NCBI GenBank assembly: GCA_030549205.1
Contig: JAUKTV010000011.1
Location: forward strand, 1,116,001 to 1,180,000
DNA: 64,000 nucleotides
From: Apiosordaria backusii
Taxonomy: Eukaryota; Ascomycota; Sordariomycetes; Sordariales; Lasiosphaeriaceae
Direction: 5' to 3'
The notes under the pieces are model-generated. The model had not been told where the DNA came from. It did no database searches and saw nothing but the letters and a program-made list of their open reading frames with translations. How positions within the stretch are numbered: the first letter of the stretch is position 1; each line of letters opens with the position of its first letter. Shown one piece after another: positions 46,501-56,208 of this stretch. The position numbers were made by a program, and so were the translations under genes.

Positions 46501-47224
46501 GTGGGGTAGCCTCGGCGTCGGTAGTCGCGACATCCCATCTCTTTTTGCGCTTGCGACCAGCGGTGGCTGTCTCAGCCGAGCCGGCATCACCATTCTCCTT
46601 GTTGCCGGCGTCCTCAATTTGGAGTGTAGGCTTGTGTTCCTCGGTAGGGCCCTCCTTCATCTTCTGCTCGATAGCCCGGCGCACGCGCTCCTCCTCGCGC
46701 TCAATCTCGCGATTTTCCATAATTTCGCGATAGCTCATTCCATCCTCAGAAGCACCAGCCTGGCGATCGGCGGCGAAAGGGTCGGCGCGGGTAGGGGCCA
46801 GGACGCGATCGAAACGGCGCTTTTGATAATCGGTTTCGCGATCTGCGATGCGGTTGCTCTTCTCGCCACGGCCAGCCAGAATATCGTCTTCTTCAACGCC
46901 ATTTCCACGCGCAAACTCATCTATCTGGGCACGGGTAGCAGTGTACTGTCCGACGAGGCGGCGCGAGCTGTCGGCGTCGGCCATGTCCTCGTCATCGTCG
47001 CCATCTTGAGCGGGGAGGGAGGTGTGATAGCCTGCAAACTTGTCGGCGCCATTGGCATTTCGATCGTAGAGGTCGGTATCCCAGGCCTCATTGAGGCTGG
47101 CCTTGGTTGACGAGTCAGCACGCTGATTGGCCGGGTCGAAGGTCTTTGAACCTTTCTTCGCAGCGGCAGCCGCGTTTCGCTCGGCCTGGAGCTTGCGAAT
47201 CTGATCAAATTCCGCGTCCGACAT
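43550..47224 (-). CDS. SF3B1: Splicing factor 3B subunit 1 (SF3B1/Hsh155/Prp10)
   Basis: SF3B1 is the large HEAT-repeat subunit of U2 snRNP SF3b that clamps the branch-site helix. The single intronless frame encodes 1224 aa, near the family length. The N-terminal 350 residues are disordered with Thr-Pro sites and three UHM-ligand motifs, KKRWDVA (RWD at 229-231), RSRWDQAP (251-253) and KSRWDQAP (275-277), which bind U2AF-type UHM domains. The rest is a long HEAT superhelix with the conserved segments MRKTALRQLTDNARNFGAGP, LAIAALAEASNPYGIE and GIRRAANNTFGFIAKAIGPQ. The ATG at 47224 (MSDAEFDQIRKLQAERN) is preferred over an upstream in-frame GTG. The tail ends GELGIVL. It is divergent from the UBE3D-like gene, with about 0.5 kb between starts. 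Confidence 0.95.
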   Translation of the reverse strand: MSDAEFDQIRKLQAERNAAAAAKKGSKTFDPANQRADSSTKASLNEAWDTDLYDRNANGADKFAGYHTSLPAQDGDDDEDMADADSSRRLVGQYTATRAQIDEFARGNGVEEDDILAGRGEKSNRIADRETDYQKRRFDRVLAPTRADPFAADRQAGASEDGMSYREIMENREIEREEERVRRAIEQKMKEGPTEEHKPTLQIEDAGNKENGDAGSAETATAGRKRKKRWDVATTDAEATPPAAEPKKRSRWDQAPSVPVLGADGTVVEAKKKSRWDQAPSATPVGNIGLATPMHPTQTAVLPPTAFGTDAGRYMPLSDEELDAMLPGPDEGYKILEPPPGYAPARAPTHKLAMPPTPQTGFMMQDPESTRLSGQAVPREIPGVGDLQFFKPEDMAYFGKLTDGSNEDDLTVEQLKERKIMRLLLKVKNGTPPMRKTALRQLTDNARNFGAGPLFNQILPLLMEKTLEDQERHLLVKVIDRILYKLDDMVRPYVHKILVVIEPLLIDQDYYARVEGREIISNLSKAAGLATMISVMRPDIDHVDEYVRNTTARAFAVVASALGIPALLPFLGAVCRSKKSWQARHTGVKIVQQIPILMGCAVLPHLKQLVDCIGPNLNDEQTKVRTVTSLAIAALAEASNPYGIESFDGILNPLWTGARKQRGKGLAGFLKAVGYIIPLMDEDYANYYTTQIMEILLREFASPDEEMKKVVLKVISQCAATDGVTAGYLKEHVLDEFFKNFWVRRMALDKRNYRQVVETTVDIGQKVGVSEVLERIVVNLKDESEAYRKMTVETVEKIVASLGAADIGERLEERLIDGILHAFQEQSVEDIIMLNGFGSVVNALGTRCKPYLPQIVSTILWRLNNKSATVRQQAADLVSRIAMVMKQCGEDALMGKLGVVLYEYLGEEYPEVLGSILGALRSIVTVVGISQMQPPIKDLLPRLTPILRNRHEKVQENTIDLVGRIADRGPESVNAREWMRICFELLDMLKAHKKGIRRAANNTFGFIAKAIGPQDVLATLLNNLRVQERQSRVNTAVAIGIVAETCAPFTVLPALMNEYRVPELNVQNGVLKSLSFLFEYIGEMAKDYVYAVTPLLEDALIDRDQVHRQTAASVVKHIALGVVGLGCEDAMVHLLNLLYPNLFETSPHVIDRIVEAIEAVRMAVGPGLVLNYVWAGLFHPARKVRTPYWRLYNDAYVQGADAMVPYYPNLVEEGVDRGELGIVL

Positions 47225-47716
47225 GGTACTGCTGCCCACACGGCACTGTGCTCATCCCATTCGGGTAGGTTGTTGAAGAAGAGAGGGGGTGATGGACGCG
47301 ATGGGGAATGGATGGCTCGTTCGTTCTTACGCAATGGTTTGCGAAGGTGATCGTTGTTGGATGGACGTTGGACGTGGGTCGACAAAGTGGACGTGGACGT
47401 GGACGTGCGGGTGAGACTGGATCGTGGATGGAGCAGGCACTTTGCCTTGTGTTGAAATTTTGGCGGCAACGAGCCGCAGGCCAAGGCGAGCCACGCTAGG
47501 AGCTTGGCAGCAGATCGCACTGTTACGTAAGCTGTTCTAGGCTCACAACCTCACTTTAATGGGCTGCAGCACTGGAGCTCAACTCAACCACTACACCTCA
47601 ATCCGATGACCTTGCAGCTGCTGTGAAGTTGCAACCAAGCATATGACGACAAGAACGATGGGTCTTTACTCAACTTGAACGATCTTATTTCTCTTTATCG
47701 TCTTTTCCAGTTTACA
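47225..47716. promoter_or_regulatory. Shared divergent promoter, SF3B1 and UBE3D-like gene
   Basis: A 492 nt bidirectional region. A GGACGT/GTGGAC hexamer run lies at about 47380-47406. No TATA box is obvious. Confidence 0.5.
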
Positions 47717-49251
47717 ATGTCTTCCAGCCGTTGCTCGCTCTACGCGGAGCTGCTCGCCAATATCCGCCAAATCTCCCTGGCCGCCTCTCTCACTTCACCC
47801 AGCGATGCCTCCACTCGAGTTGCTGTGGCAGCTGACGGAAGCACCATCGAATTGACACATCACGGCGAGGTCCATAAACTAACATTGCCCGCCAAAATAC
47901 CTCTCGGCGGTACACTTCTTCCTATCGACCAGAGGCAAAGAGGCACCACAGCTCTGTCGTGGCGATTGCCACTTGGTGGCACGGCCCCTTCACAGCTATC
48001 TTCCTCTGATGTTCCCGCTTGGTCAGCGACAGATTTTGAGGCCGGCTCGCAGGTTTCTTGCAGACAATGCAATGCCGTCGTGGTGGAGGAAGGGGCGGTG
48101 AAAGTGTGGAAGGACCTGCCAAGCGAAAACTGGGCTGAGATGATGGAGTTCTGGCATTGTCACAAGCCGGATCATCACCATGATGACGGAAAGGATCACG
48201 ATCACGGCCATGGCGAGCACTCTGGAAAAGCAGATGAAAAGAGCCTGGCTGCCCGCGGTTATGGGGCGTCGTCTATCATTTCGGCTCAGCCAGGTGTCGG
48301 TTTTGTTGATTTGACGACGATACTCTTTACCGAGAGTGATTGCCAGAATATCACGGTAAGTTTTTGATCCAACATCATGTGTATGTATGTGTGTTTGGGC
48401 ATCAAGAAGGTAGCCCAGCCGGCTCCGCCTCCCCATGGCGTGGTTACCGATACAAATCCCCTAGATGAATCAACTGTCGCTCATCCTGTTCAACAGGGAC
48501 CACTGGACTGCTTACGAACCTCCTTAACCGGATGGGTCGTTTCCTTCTGGTGGTGAGCGAACCTCTGCATTTCACCGGGTGATTCACGAGTCAAGAATAT
48601 CCCGGGATACTAGGAGGGACATGCCATCCCCATTTTCTTTTCGTCCATAGTCAGTCAGCCAGTAGCTGACAGAACTGTATCTAGTATTCAAATTCTACCT
48701 TTGACCAAGGATCACCAAATAGACAAGATCTACCAGCCACAAATGCCCGCAGCCTGAATGTTTTCTGCTTGTCCTGCCGATCCCAGCTCGGCTTTTGCGT
48801 CTTCAGAACGGCCGCTGTGACTCTCCTCAAATGGCAGATCTCTTGCACATCTATTTCCGGAGCGGAACCAGGCATCACTGAATGTCTCGCTGCGACTATC
48901 ATCTCCACTATTTCCCGATCCGCCTCATCCAAGTCGCTCATTATGCCCATCAATGAGACCGAGCCAGAAGCCAAGCAGACGGTTATTTACGTCTGGGTTC
49001 TCAATGCCAACATTGTGTATTCGTCGAGCAATGGTGCGACAGGAACTCCGGCGATCAAGTTGCTGTATCAGAGGATATCGCGAGAGGATGCTGACAAGAT
49101 GCTGGAGGGGGTGACGTGTGAGGCTCAGGAGATTAACTTGCCTGCGGGGGCTATTGAGAGTGTAATTGAGCATTTGGATGAGAGTAATGGGCTGTTGCCG
49201 GAGAAGGAGAGGGTGTTTAAGGAGTGGAGGGTGGGTTTGTTGACGCGGTGA
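47717..49251 (+). CDS. UBE3D-like (HECT_2 family, E2-binding) protein, central exon uncertain
   Basis: Members of this family bind ubiquitin E2 enzymes and are described as HECT-like E3s. Exon 1 is 47717-48355 (donor GTAAGT) and contains SCRQCNAVV, the paired-Cys zinc motif, followed by KVWKDLPSENWAEMMEFWHCHK, the family signature around the LPSENW block. A His/Asp-rich patch follows (residues about 147-168). The last exon begins at about 48685 after CTAG and holds a second Cys pair (VFCLSCRSQLGF), LLKWQ, IYVWVLNANIVYSSS and EWRVGLLTR at the stop. Between them an exon from about 48407 is expected. The good donor GTGAGC at 48553 does not keep frame with the last exon, whereas GTCGTT at 48536 does but is weak. 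A missing base is possible. Total length is about 320-330 aa. Start: ATG in CAATGTCT context. Confidence 0.7.
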
Positions 49252-49566
49252 TATGTGCAAGGAGGGTATTAGGAAAATAGAGATGTAGCTGATCAGGAGC
49301 ATGGGATGGATAAAAGCGGGCCTTTGTTTACATGTCAAGCATATCAGGGCTGACGAGTTTGGTGTTGACACAACCTGAATGTCGAGTCGCTCAATGCGAG
49401 TCGAACATGGCACAATATCACCACAAAAATGAAAGTATCATTTGCAGTCGAGAAGAAAAAGGTTATCAGTAGACAGGTTGCTAAGATGGAGCTCGAGGCA
49501 ATGTCTCAGCATGGCAAAAATATGGAAATCAAGGAAGAGCAAAATAAATAAATAAAAAAGCAAAAG
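49252..49566. other. 3' flank between UBE3D-like gene and tRNA-like locus
   Basis: No gene is seen. An A-rich stretch (AAATAAATAAATAAAAAAG) ends near 49560. Confidence 0.5.
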
Positions 49567-49570
49567 AGTT

Positions 49571-49687
49571 CAGCACCCAACCGGAGTCGAACCCGTCGGT
49601 TGACCCAGCTAGATGCCTACATCTCTGTTAGGTGGGTATGGCTGTGATTTTTGAGGCGTCCCTCCAAACCACTACGCCATTCCACCC
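49571..49687 (-). pseudogene. Degenerate tRNA-Leu(CAA)-like locus
   Basis: On the minus strand the 3' half looks like a type II tRNA: T-arm ACGGG-TTCGACT-CCGGT (one mismatch) followed by TGGGTGC, the usual 3' acceptor strand of a Leu tRNA, and a TTTT stop 8 nt later. A CTCAAA loop fits anticodon CAA and is followed by an intron-like insert. The 5' half does not fit: the acceptor strand should be GCACCCA but reads GGTGGAA, the D-stem does not pair, and the anticodon stem has a C-A mismatch. Instead GGCGT/ACGCC and GGTGG/CCACC can pair locally. I read it as a decayed or rearranged tRNA gene; a functional tRNA is less likely. Confidence 0.45.
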
Positions 49688-49883
49688 CTTCTCAGGGCGT
49701 CCCCCGGTGAAAGCTCCTTCCGAACTCGACACTTATATCCCCAGGAATCGCTCGCATGTATCAGCCAAAAGATTATGTAATTAACACTGGGAGCTCTTTG
49801 CATCCCATTCTAAGGTAAACACCAGAAACAAGTCGCTAAAATGATACCCCCAAACCCATATCGTACACTGTCCCTCCTCCCCA

Positions 49884-51199
49884 TCATTGACTCTCCCTCG
49901 CTTTTATCCTCTTACTCACCCTCCTCGTCGTGGTACTCGTCGTTGAAACCTGCGAAAGCTGCGAGCTAAGCGTCAACCCATCCATTACATCCTCCATTTT
50001 GACGTCTTCGTCCTGCTGCTGTGACTCTTCTTCCTTTACGGCCTTTCTTTTCCTCGTTCGGGAAACTGTCAACTCTTCATTTTTAACAACTTTGACAACC
50101 TCCCGTTTTACCACCTCCGTCTCAACCACCACATCACCATTTTCCTGTTGCTCTTCCTTCTTAGCCTTCTTCCCAGTCTTTGCTTGCTCAGCAAAAGACT
50201 TGAGATTCGCCGTAAAAAGCACGCTCTGCGCCCACCCCGCATACTCCCCCCATATCTTTCTAAAATGATCCCCCACACTCTCATACATCCCCTTCGTAAA
50301 CGTTTTCCCCTTGCCCTTCCCGCCAAAGTTGTAATCTCGCTGCGCAATCTGCCAGACGTGCGTGTCGATAGGGACTGATTCCCACCACCCCAGCCCCATC
50401 AAGCACACGCAATCAGAAACCTTGGGGCCAACACCAGTTAACTCCAGCAGTGCCTCGTGGGCTTTTCGATAGGTTGCCTTCTCCCCGGGGTGAAATTTGG
50501 GATTGTCCGCTGGGGGGACAGCCGGATTCCGGATTTGATCTAGCCACCCCTTTGGTCGCTGCTGGGATATTATCTGCGCAGTGTCGGCGATGTATTTCGC
50601 CCTGTAGCCGAACCCGAGAGAGCGGAGGTGGGATTCTACCTCTGGTCCGGAGAGTGCTTCGGGAGAGGGGAAGTCGTGGAAGGGTTCCCCTGATATGGAG
50701 GTGATATATGGGCCATAATGGAGACATAGGTTGTTGACCATGGAGCTGATGCGGGAGATGTTGTTGTTGGAGCTGCAGATGAAGGAGATGAGGGTTTCCC
50801 AGGCGTCTTGGTTTAGGATGCGGATGCCGGTGAAGGAGGGGCAGCGGCGGGCAAAGTTGGGGTCGGTGGTGGACCATTGGGTGTAGAGTTGGGAGAGGGG
50901 GACGATGAGGGAGAAGTAGGATTGTAAGAGGGGGAGGGTGGACTCTTCTGAGGGGGGGTTGATGGCGGGGAGGGTGGATTTGTATAGGAGGTGGGTGGGG
51001 GATTGGGTGAGGGTGATGAGGCGGTTGGAGAGGACGCAGTGCCATTCGTTGTTTATCTTGCGCCAGCGGAAGGATTCTGGGGGGTGTTAGTTATGAGTTG
51101 GGGTGGTAGAGATGAGGAAAACGTACGGCCACATCGGAGGGTTGTGTCGATACAGAGCTCGGCTAGGCTCAGGGGCAACTTGCGCCATTCAGAGGCCAT
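49884..51199 (-). CDS. OGG1: 8-oxoguanine DNA glycosylase/AP lyase OGG1
   Basis: OGG1 removes 8-oxoguanine opposite C in base excision repair. Exon 1 is 51199-51127 and exon 2 is 51076-49884. The junction restores CGQSFRW, the N-terminal hallmark of the family. The product is 421 aa. The HhH-GPD domain shows LTGVGPKVSDCVCLMGLG with catalytic Lys at about 243, then PIDTHVW with catalytic Asp at about 262, close to the human numbering. Other family blocks are CSSNNNISRISSMVNNLC, SLGFGYRAKYI and WLDQIRNPAVP. After about residue 330 there is a long charged, Lys/Glu-rich tail with nuclear-localisation-like RKRKAVK and RRVSKRIKAR. It is divergent from U2AF65 with about 420 nt between starts. Confidence 0.95.
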
Positions 51200-51622
51200 T
51201 GTGAGATGTCAGGTTGCTCCACAGGGCTTGTTGTGAGAGTGAATGAAAGTTTGGTCTGAAAAATGAGGAAAAGAATCAAAACCTCAGGAAGAATCTCAAA
51301 AATAAAAAGACGGATGAAAGTGAACGGTATGGAGCAAGTGTCATTCACCAAGCTCGCACTGCCTGCCTGCCTGGAGATGTTGCTGGGTTTAAGGAACCAG
51401 GGGTAATACCAATTGGGACTAGTCCCCACACGGCTTAGTGCAGCTGGGAAGCATGCCAAGCTTTCGCATGCCCAGGTTCGCCATCCCAAAAAAGTTCCAG
51501 CCTCGCGACAATCCCTTGGGACTGCTTTGACCACCCGCATCACAACTTTTTCAACAAGCAAATTCAACGGGAAGTGCTGCACCTGAAGCATCAATTTCGA
51601 TTCACCGGGACCTGCAGCAGAG
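51200..51622. promoter_or_regulatory. Shared divergent promoter, OGG1 and U2AF65
   Basis: A 423 nt head-to-head region. It contains a GCCTGCCTGCCTGG run near 51360 and no clear TATA box. Confidence 0.5.
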
Positions 51623-53654
51623 ATGAACGGAGATAATTATTCTTCCAGAGGTTTGTTTTTTCCCTGTCTCCAATTGGGCAGCTCCGCAGCAGCTAACCGA
51701 CGCGCAATAGACAGTGGCCGCTACGGCTCATCTCGCGATCATCAGGTGAGTTGGTTACACGAATCGCAACTTCTACCGGAAACAGTACTGACCATACCCA
51801 GCCGTCCAGACGTGATCGCGATGATAGACGCGACCGCGGTGACCCCCGCGACAGCAGAGGCAGCAGGAGACGGTCCCGATCCCCACCAGATTACCGTAGC
51901 GGTGGTAGATCTCGTCGCGACGAGGGCGCTGGCGGTGGAGACGTCGACGCATATTCTTCCAGCCGAAGCCATCGTGATAGAGAGCGCGAGGACCGATACA
52001 CTGGGGGACGGGATCGCCGAGGAGGGGACCGCGGTGACAGGGAATGGGACCGGGACAGAGGCGGGAGAAGCAGGCGCGACGACGATGATGGGAGACGCGA
52101 GCGCCGCCCAGAGCGCCCAGAGCGCCCCGAACGGGATGTTATCGATGATCGCCGTGGTGGTGGAAGACGTGGTGGTGATCGGGATGCCGACAGGGAGAGG
52201 GAGAGGGAGCGCCGGCGGAGTGCATCGCCTCCCCCCAAGAAGCGCGAGCCCACCCCCGATCTGACCGATATCGTGCCGATTCTCGAACGCAGACGGCGCC
52301 TCACACAATGGGATATCAAGCCCCCCGGATACGACAATGTCACTGCTGAGCAAGCAAAGCTTTCGGGCATGTTCCCACTTCCAGGAGCTCCCAGACAACA
52401 GGCCATGGATCCAACAAAGTTGCAGGCCTTCATGAGCCAGCCCGGCGGAGCGGTAAACAGCGCTGCTCTTAAACCTACGAACTCCCGCCAGGCCAAGCGC
52501 CTGATCTTGTCGAATATTCCCCGCGCGGCAACCGACGACAGTATCGTCAGCTTCTTCAACCTTCAGCTTAATGGCTTGAACGTTATTGACCAAACCGACC
52601 CATGCCTGCTCTGCAATATCTCCCCCGACAGAACATTTGCTATGCTCGAGTTCCGAAACAACACGGATGCGACGGTGGCACTGGCTCTCGATGGTATCAC
52701 AATGGATGCCGATGATCATCATGCGAATGGAAATGGCACGGCAGCCGCAGGGTTGAAGATTCGCCGGCCGAAGGACTACATTGTGCCTGCGATTGTGGAG
52801 GACCCAAACTATGACCCCGACTCTGATGTTCCATCAAGTAACGTTGTTGACGGCCCGAACAAGATCAGCGTTACCAACATTCCCCCCTACCTTACTGAAG
52901 ACCAGGTTATGGAACTCCTCGTCAGTTTCGGCAAACTCAAATCGTTTGTGTTTGTGAAGGACAATGGCACACAAGAGCCAAGGGTAAGCATTGTCGAGAT
53001 GACGATTTATTTTTCCTAGTCTAACAGATCACAGGGTATTGCGTTCTTGGAGTATGCCGACTCCGGCGTCACTGACGTTGCCATCAGTGGCCTCAACAAC
53101 ATGATGCTCGGAGAGAAGGCGCTCAAGGTTCAGAAGGCCAGCATAGGCATCACCCAGGTTGCTGGTGAACTTAGTGTTAACGCCATGTCTATGCTTGCTG
53201 GGACGACACCCTCGGACAATGATGCCGGCAGAGTTCTTCAGCTTCTGAACATGGTCACGGCGGACGAGTTGATGGATAACGATGACTACGAGGGTATGCC
53301 TTGCTATCTTTTTTGTCGGCCAAGTTCATGGTTTTGCTAACTTTGGGAAACAGAAATCCGCGACGACGTCCAAGAGGAGTGCGAAAAGTTTGGCAAGATT
53401 ATCTCGCTCAAGATTCCCCGGCCAGTTGGTGGCAGCAGACAGTCAGCCGGTGTGGGCAAGATCTTTATCAAGTTCGAGAACCACGAGGCGGCCAACAAGG
53501 CTCTGCGAGCTCTGGCCGGGCGGAAGTTTGCTGACCGGACTGTGGTGACGACGTATTTCCCAGAGGTACGTCCCCAACCTCAGCGCACTTGATCTTTATG
53601 AGCTTGAATGCTAACAATACGCTACAGGAGAACTTTGACGTCAATGCGTGGTAA
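51623..53654 (+). CDS. U2AF2: U2AF large subunit (U2AF65/Prp2)
   Basis: U2AF65 binds the polypyrimidine tract at 3' splice sites and recruits U2 snRNP. There are six exons: 51623-51650, 51711-51745, 51802-52983, 53035-53293, 53354-53565 and 53628-53654. They total 580 aa, and the lengths sum to a whole number of codons. Residues about 20-170 form an RS/RD/RE-rich domain (SRRDRDDRRDRGD, DREREDRYTGGRD). Then comes the SF1/U2AF linker PPGYDNVTAEQAKLSGMFPLPG, RRM1 (KRLILSNIPRAATDDSIVSF), RRM2 (NKISVTNIPPYLTEDQVMEL; GIAFLEYAD) and the C-terminal UHM (IRDDVQEECEKFGKIISLKI; RKF in place of R-x-F), ending in ENFDVNAW. Exons 1 and 2 are only 28 and 35 nt, and intron 1 has an atypical GTTTGT donor. Confidence 0.95.
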
Positions 53655-54873
53655 GATGGGATGGAGGGAGGATATATGCATCGTTGCAGATTGCGACAGG
53701 GCGGTCAGGGTAAAAGGTTCCTCAGTTCAACGGTTCTCTCAAGAGCATGGGAGAGCTCTGTGGCATGTATAATTATCTAGCGGAGACAAGAAAGAATGCG
53801 AAGCATTCGATATTGGTAAAGGTCGGTGTTACAGTACGGTAAAAACATCTTGTTACAGTTAGGACTTAATGGTCTTATAATACCATATTTTGTGCATGAC
53901 ACCAAGAAGCTTGATCCGCTGGAAAAGGCGCATTCAAAGATGAGGCACAGAGACTGTTTCGTGGTAAGGTTCTGGGATGGAATCAAACATTGTGAACACA
54001 CATCAGGCACCATGTAAGAAACACGCAGACAAAGCTGTGGCACAACAATATCTATTACTATATGAGCGTCGAAAGCCCTTATTATAATTCTCTTGAATAT
54101 TAAGGTACCATTCATTAAGTCTGTTGTCATGTTAGCCATGTCCACAGACAGGTAATGAAAACATGATGTGTTGAGAGCCGATATCAGAAGTCCAGTTAAA
54201 TCATCGAAACCCGAAGGAATCTAGCATAAGAGGTACCAGAATATAATGTAAAAGGTGTTGCTCATCAGGGAAAGGCTCGGGGAATTGTAGGAATCGCAGA
54301 TAAAACTTACCATCATGAATAGCGTGTCGTGCTGTGTCGAGTATGGATATCCAGTTCACAATCCAATCCTCCTCGCACCACGCAGGACCAGCTGCGTCTC
54401 TTCGTAACATCATGTCGAACCCCAGAGGAACCATGCCCTATCACCCTATCATCCGCCGCAAATATCCCGTCGCAGTTGAAGAAAACAAGGCATGATTCCT
54501 CGAGAGGCCGAGTCGCAATGGTTGTCGCGTTGTGCAGAACAAAAGGAAGTCGAAGAGCTGCGAAAAATTTCCAAATTTAAACATCGAAGCTCCAGGCCCC
54601 ACCAGCTCTCAAGCTCTGCCAAGAGTCTGTGGGCCAATCACCGCACGTGACCCCACCTCTCGCTTCCAACCAATCAGTGTATGACCCTAAGCTTGCCGAA
54701 CAATTTTTCCGCCCACAGAGTCGGAATATCCATTCGGCCTGGGGTAAATTTCGCGATCGTCTTTTGGAACCTCCCTCCCCTCTTGATTTTTGAGACCGAC
54801 CAGCCAGCGCCAAAAGCCGCCCAACGAACGATCCGTCAACAGTCGATCACCACCTCACAAAACACCAGCCAAA
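53655..54873. other. Intergenic stretch between U2AF65 and RPS13
   Basis: The first half (about 53800-54250) is AT-richer than its neighbours. A minus-strand pair of open frames (54434-54308, then 54106-53777) could be joined by a GTAAGT..CTAAC..ACAG intron, but the predicted protein has no recognisable domain and an unlikely Cys-rich composition, so I do not call it. The right end is the RPS13 promoter, with a C/T-rich leader. Confidence 0.5.
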
Positions 54874-55686
54874 ATGGGTCGTATGCACTCCAAGGGAAAG
54901 GGCATTTCTGCCTCCGCCATCCCCTACTCCCGCAACCCCCCCGCCTGGCTCAAGACCACCCCCGAGCAGGTCGTTGACCAGATTTGCAAGCTCGCCAAGA
55001 AGGGTGCTAGCCCCTCCCAGATCGGTGTCATCCTCCGTGACTCCCACGGCATTGCCCAGACCAAGGTCGTTACCGGTATGTGTGAATCTGTGACATTCTC
55101 ACGGCAAGCGCAAAGAAACAAAATGCTGACTGGCTTCGGAAACAGGCAACAAGATCCTCCGTATCCTCAAGGGCAACGGTATGTCCCCACCAAACTCACT
55201 CCCTTTCGAACCCTTCTAGGAAATTTGTCTGTACAATCTACGCGCAACGAGATCCCGGTCTGCTCGAGACGACGTCCTCGGCTTCCTCCCGTCCGTTCGA
55301 TCGAGACGAGCAGCGGCCTCGTTTGACGCAAGGTGGACAAAGACTATAAGAGATGGAAAACATATTATGCCTCTGTTTGGTCACGTGCTGACAGAGAGAT
55401 GGTTACGCAGGACTCGCTCCCTCTCTTCCTGAGGATCTTTTCGTGAGTAGATTTTTTTTTCCCTGTTTCCTCTTGAGTTTTGCTAACATTCCATCAGTCC
55501 CTGATCAAGAAGGCTGTCGCCGTCCGCAAGCACCTTGAGCGCAACCGCAAGGACAAGGATGGCAAGTTCCGCCTCATTCTCATCGAGTCCCGCATCCACC
55601 GTCTGGCCCGCTACTACAAGACCGTCGGTGTCCTCCCCCCCACCTGGAAGTACGAGTCCTCTACTGCCAGCACCCTCGTCGGTTAA
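54874..55686 (+). CDS. RPS13: 40S ribosomal protein uS15 (RPS13)
   Basis: uS15 binds the central domain of 18S rRNA. Exons are 54874-55075, 55146-55178, 55411-55442 and 55498-55686. They sum to 152 codons, giving the universal 151 aa length. The sequence is the typical eukaryotic one: MGRMHSKGKGISASAIPYSR at the start, QIGVILRDSHGIAQTK, GNKILRILKGNGLAPSLPED over two tiny exons of 33 and 32 nt, then DKDGKFRLILIESRIHRLAR and PTWKYESSTASTLVG. Intron 2 (232 nt) is the longest and contains an inverted repeat. C-ending codons are strongly preferred, as expected for high expression. Confidence 0.97.
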
Positions 55687-56208
55687 GCGATGAGACGGTG
55701 ATTACGGCCGAGCCGAGGAGAGTTGAATCTTTCGGTGAGGTGGTAGTGGGTGGTGATATGGGGTCCTTGGTTGGGAAAAATAAAACAAATATCCTTTGTG
55801 TATCTTTTGCAGGTTTGGTAAACAACGGCCATATGGAGTCGGGGAGTCACGGGGAATGGAAAGGAAACTTGCATTCTACGGGTAGATCATTTATACAACC
55901 TGCCAAGTGCACACGGGGTATTCCAAATCCATCATCATGCTCAGTGTTTCCATGTGAGGTAAACAAGCCATCTCGACCCTTTGCACTTTGCAATCCATAC
56001 CAGCTCAGTCAAATCCGTCAATTCAATGGTATCTCCTTTTCATAGAATATCAATGACCATTTCTCCTGAACGCCACTTCTCCAGTCCATAGCCCGCCCTC
56101 CGAATTGGTTTTGTATAATCCACCCTAAAGATTATCAACCATATTGTTTGCTCAGCGGTTATCACCGACTGTTCTTCCTCCGCCCTCCGTTGTTACGATA
56201 TAGTAGTA
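55687..56208. other. Convergent 3' flanks of RPS13 and SDC1
   Basis: The presumed 3' UTRs of two converging genes. No other element is seen. Confidence 0.5.

Noticed and set aside
53777..54434. Two minus-strand frames that can be joined by a GT-AG intron
   Set aside because: The product is Cys-rich without a domain and lies in an AT-richer region that looks like UTR and intergenic sequence. Not enough support for a gene.
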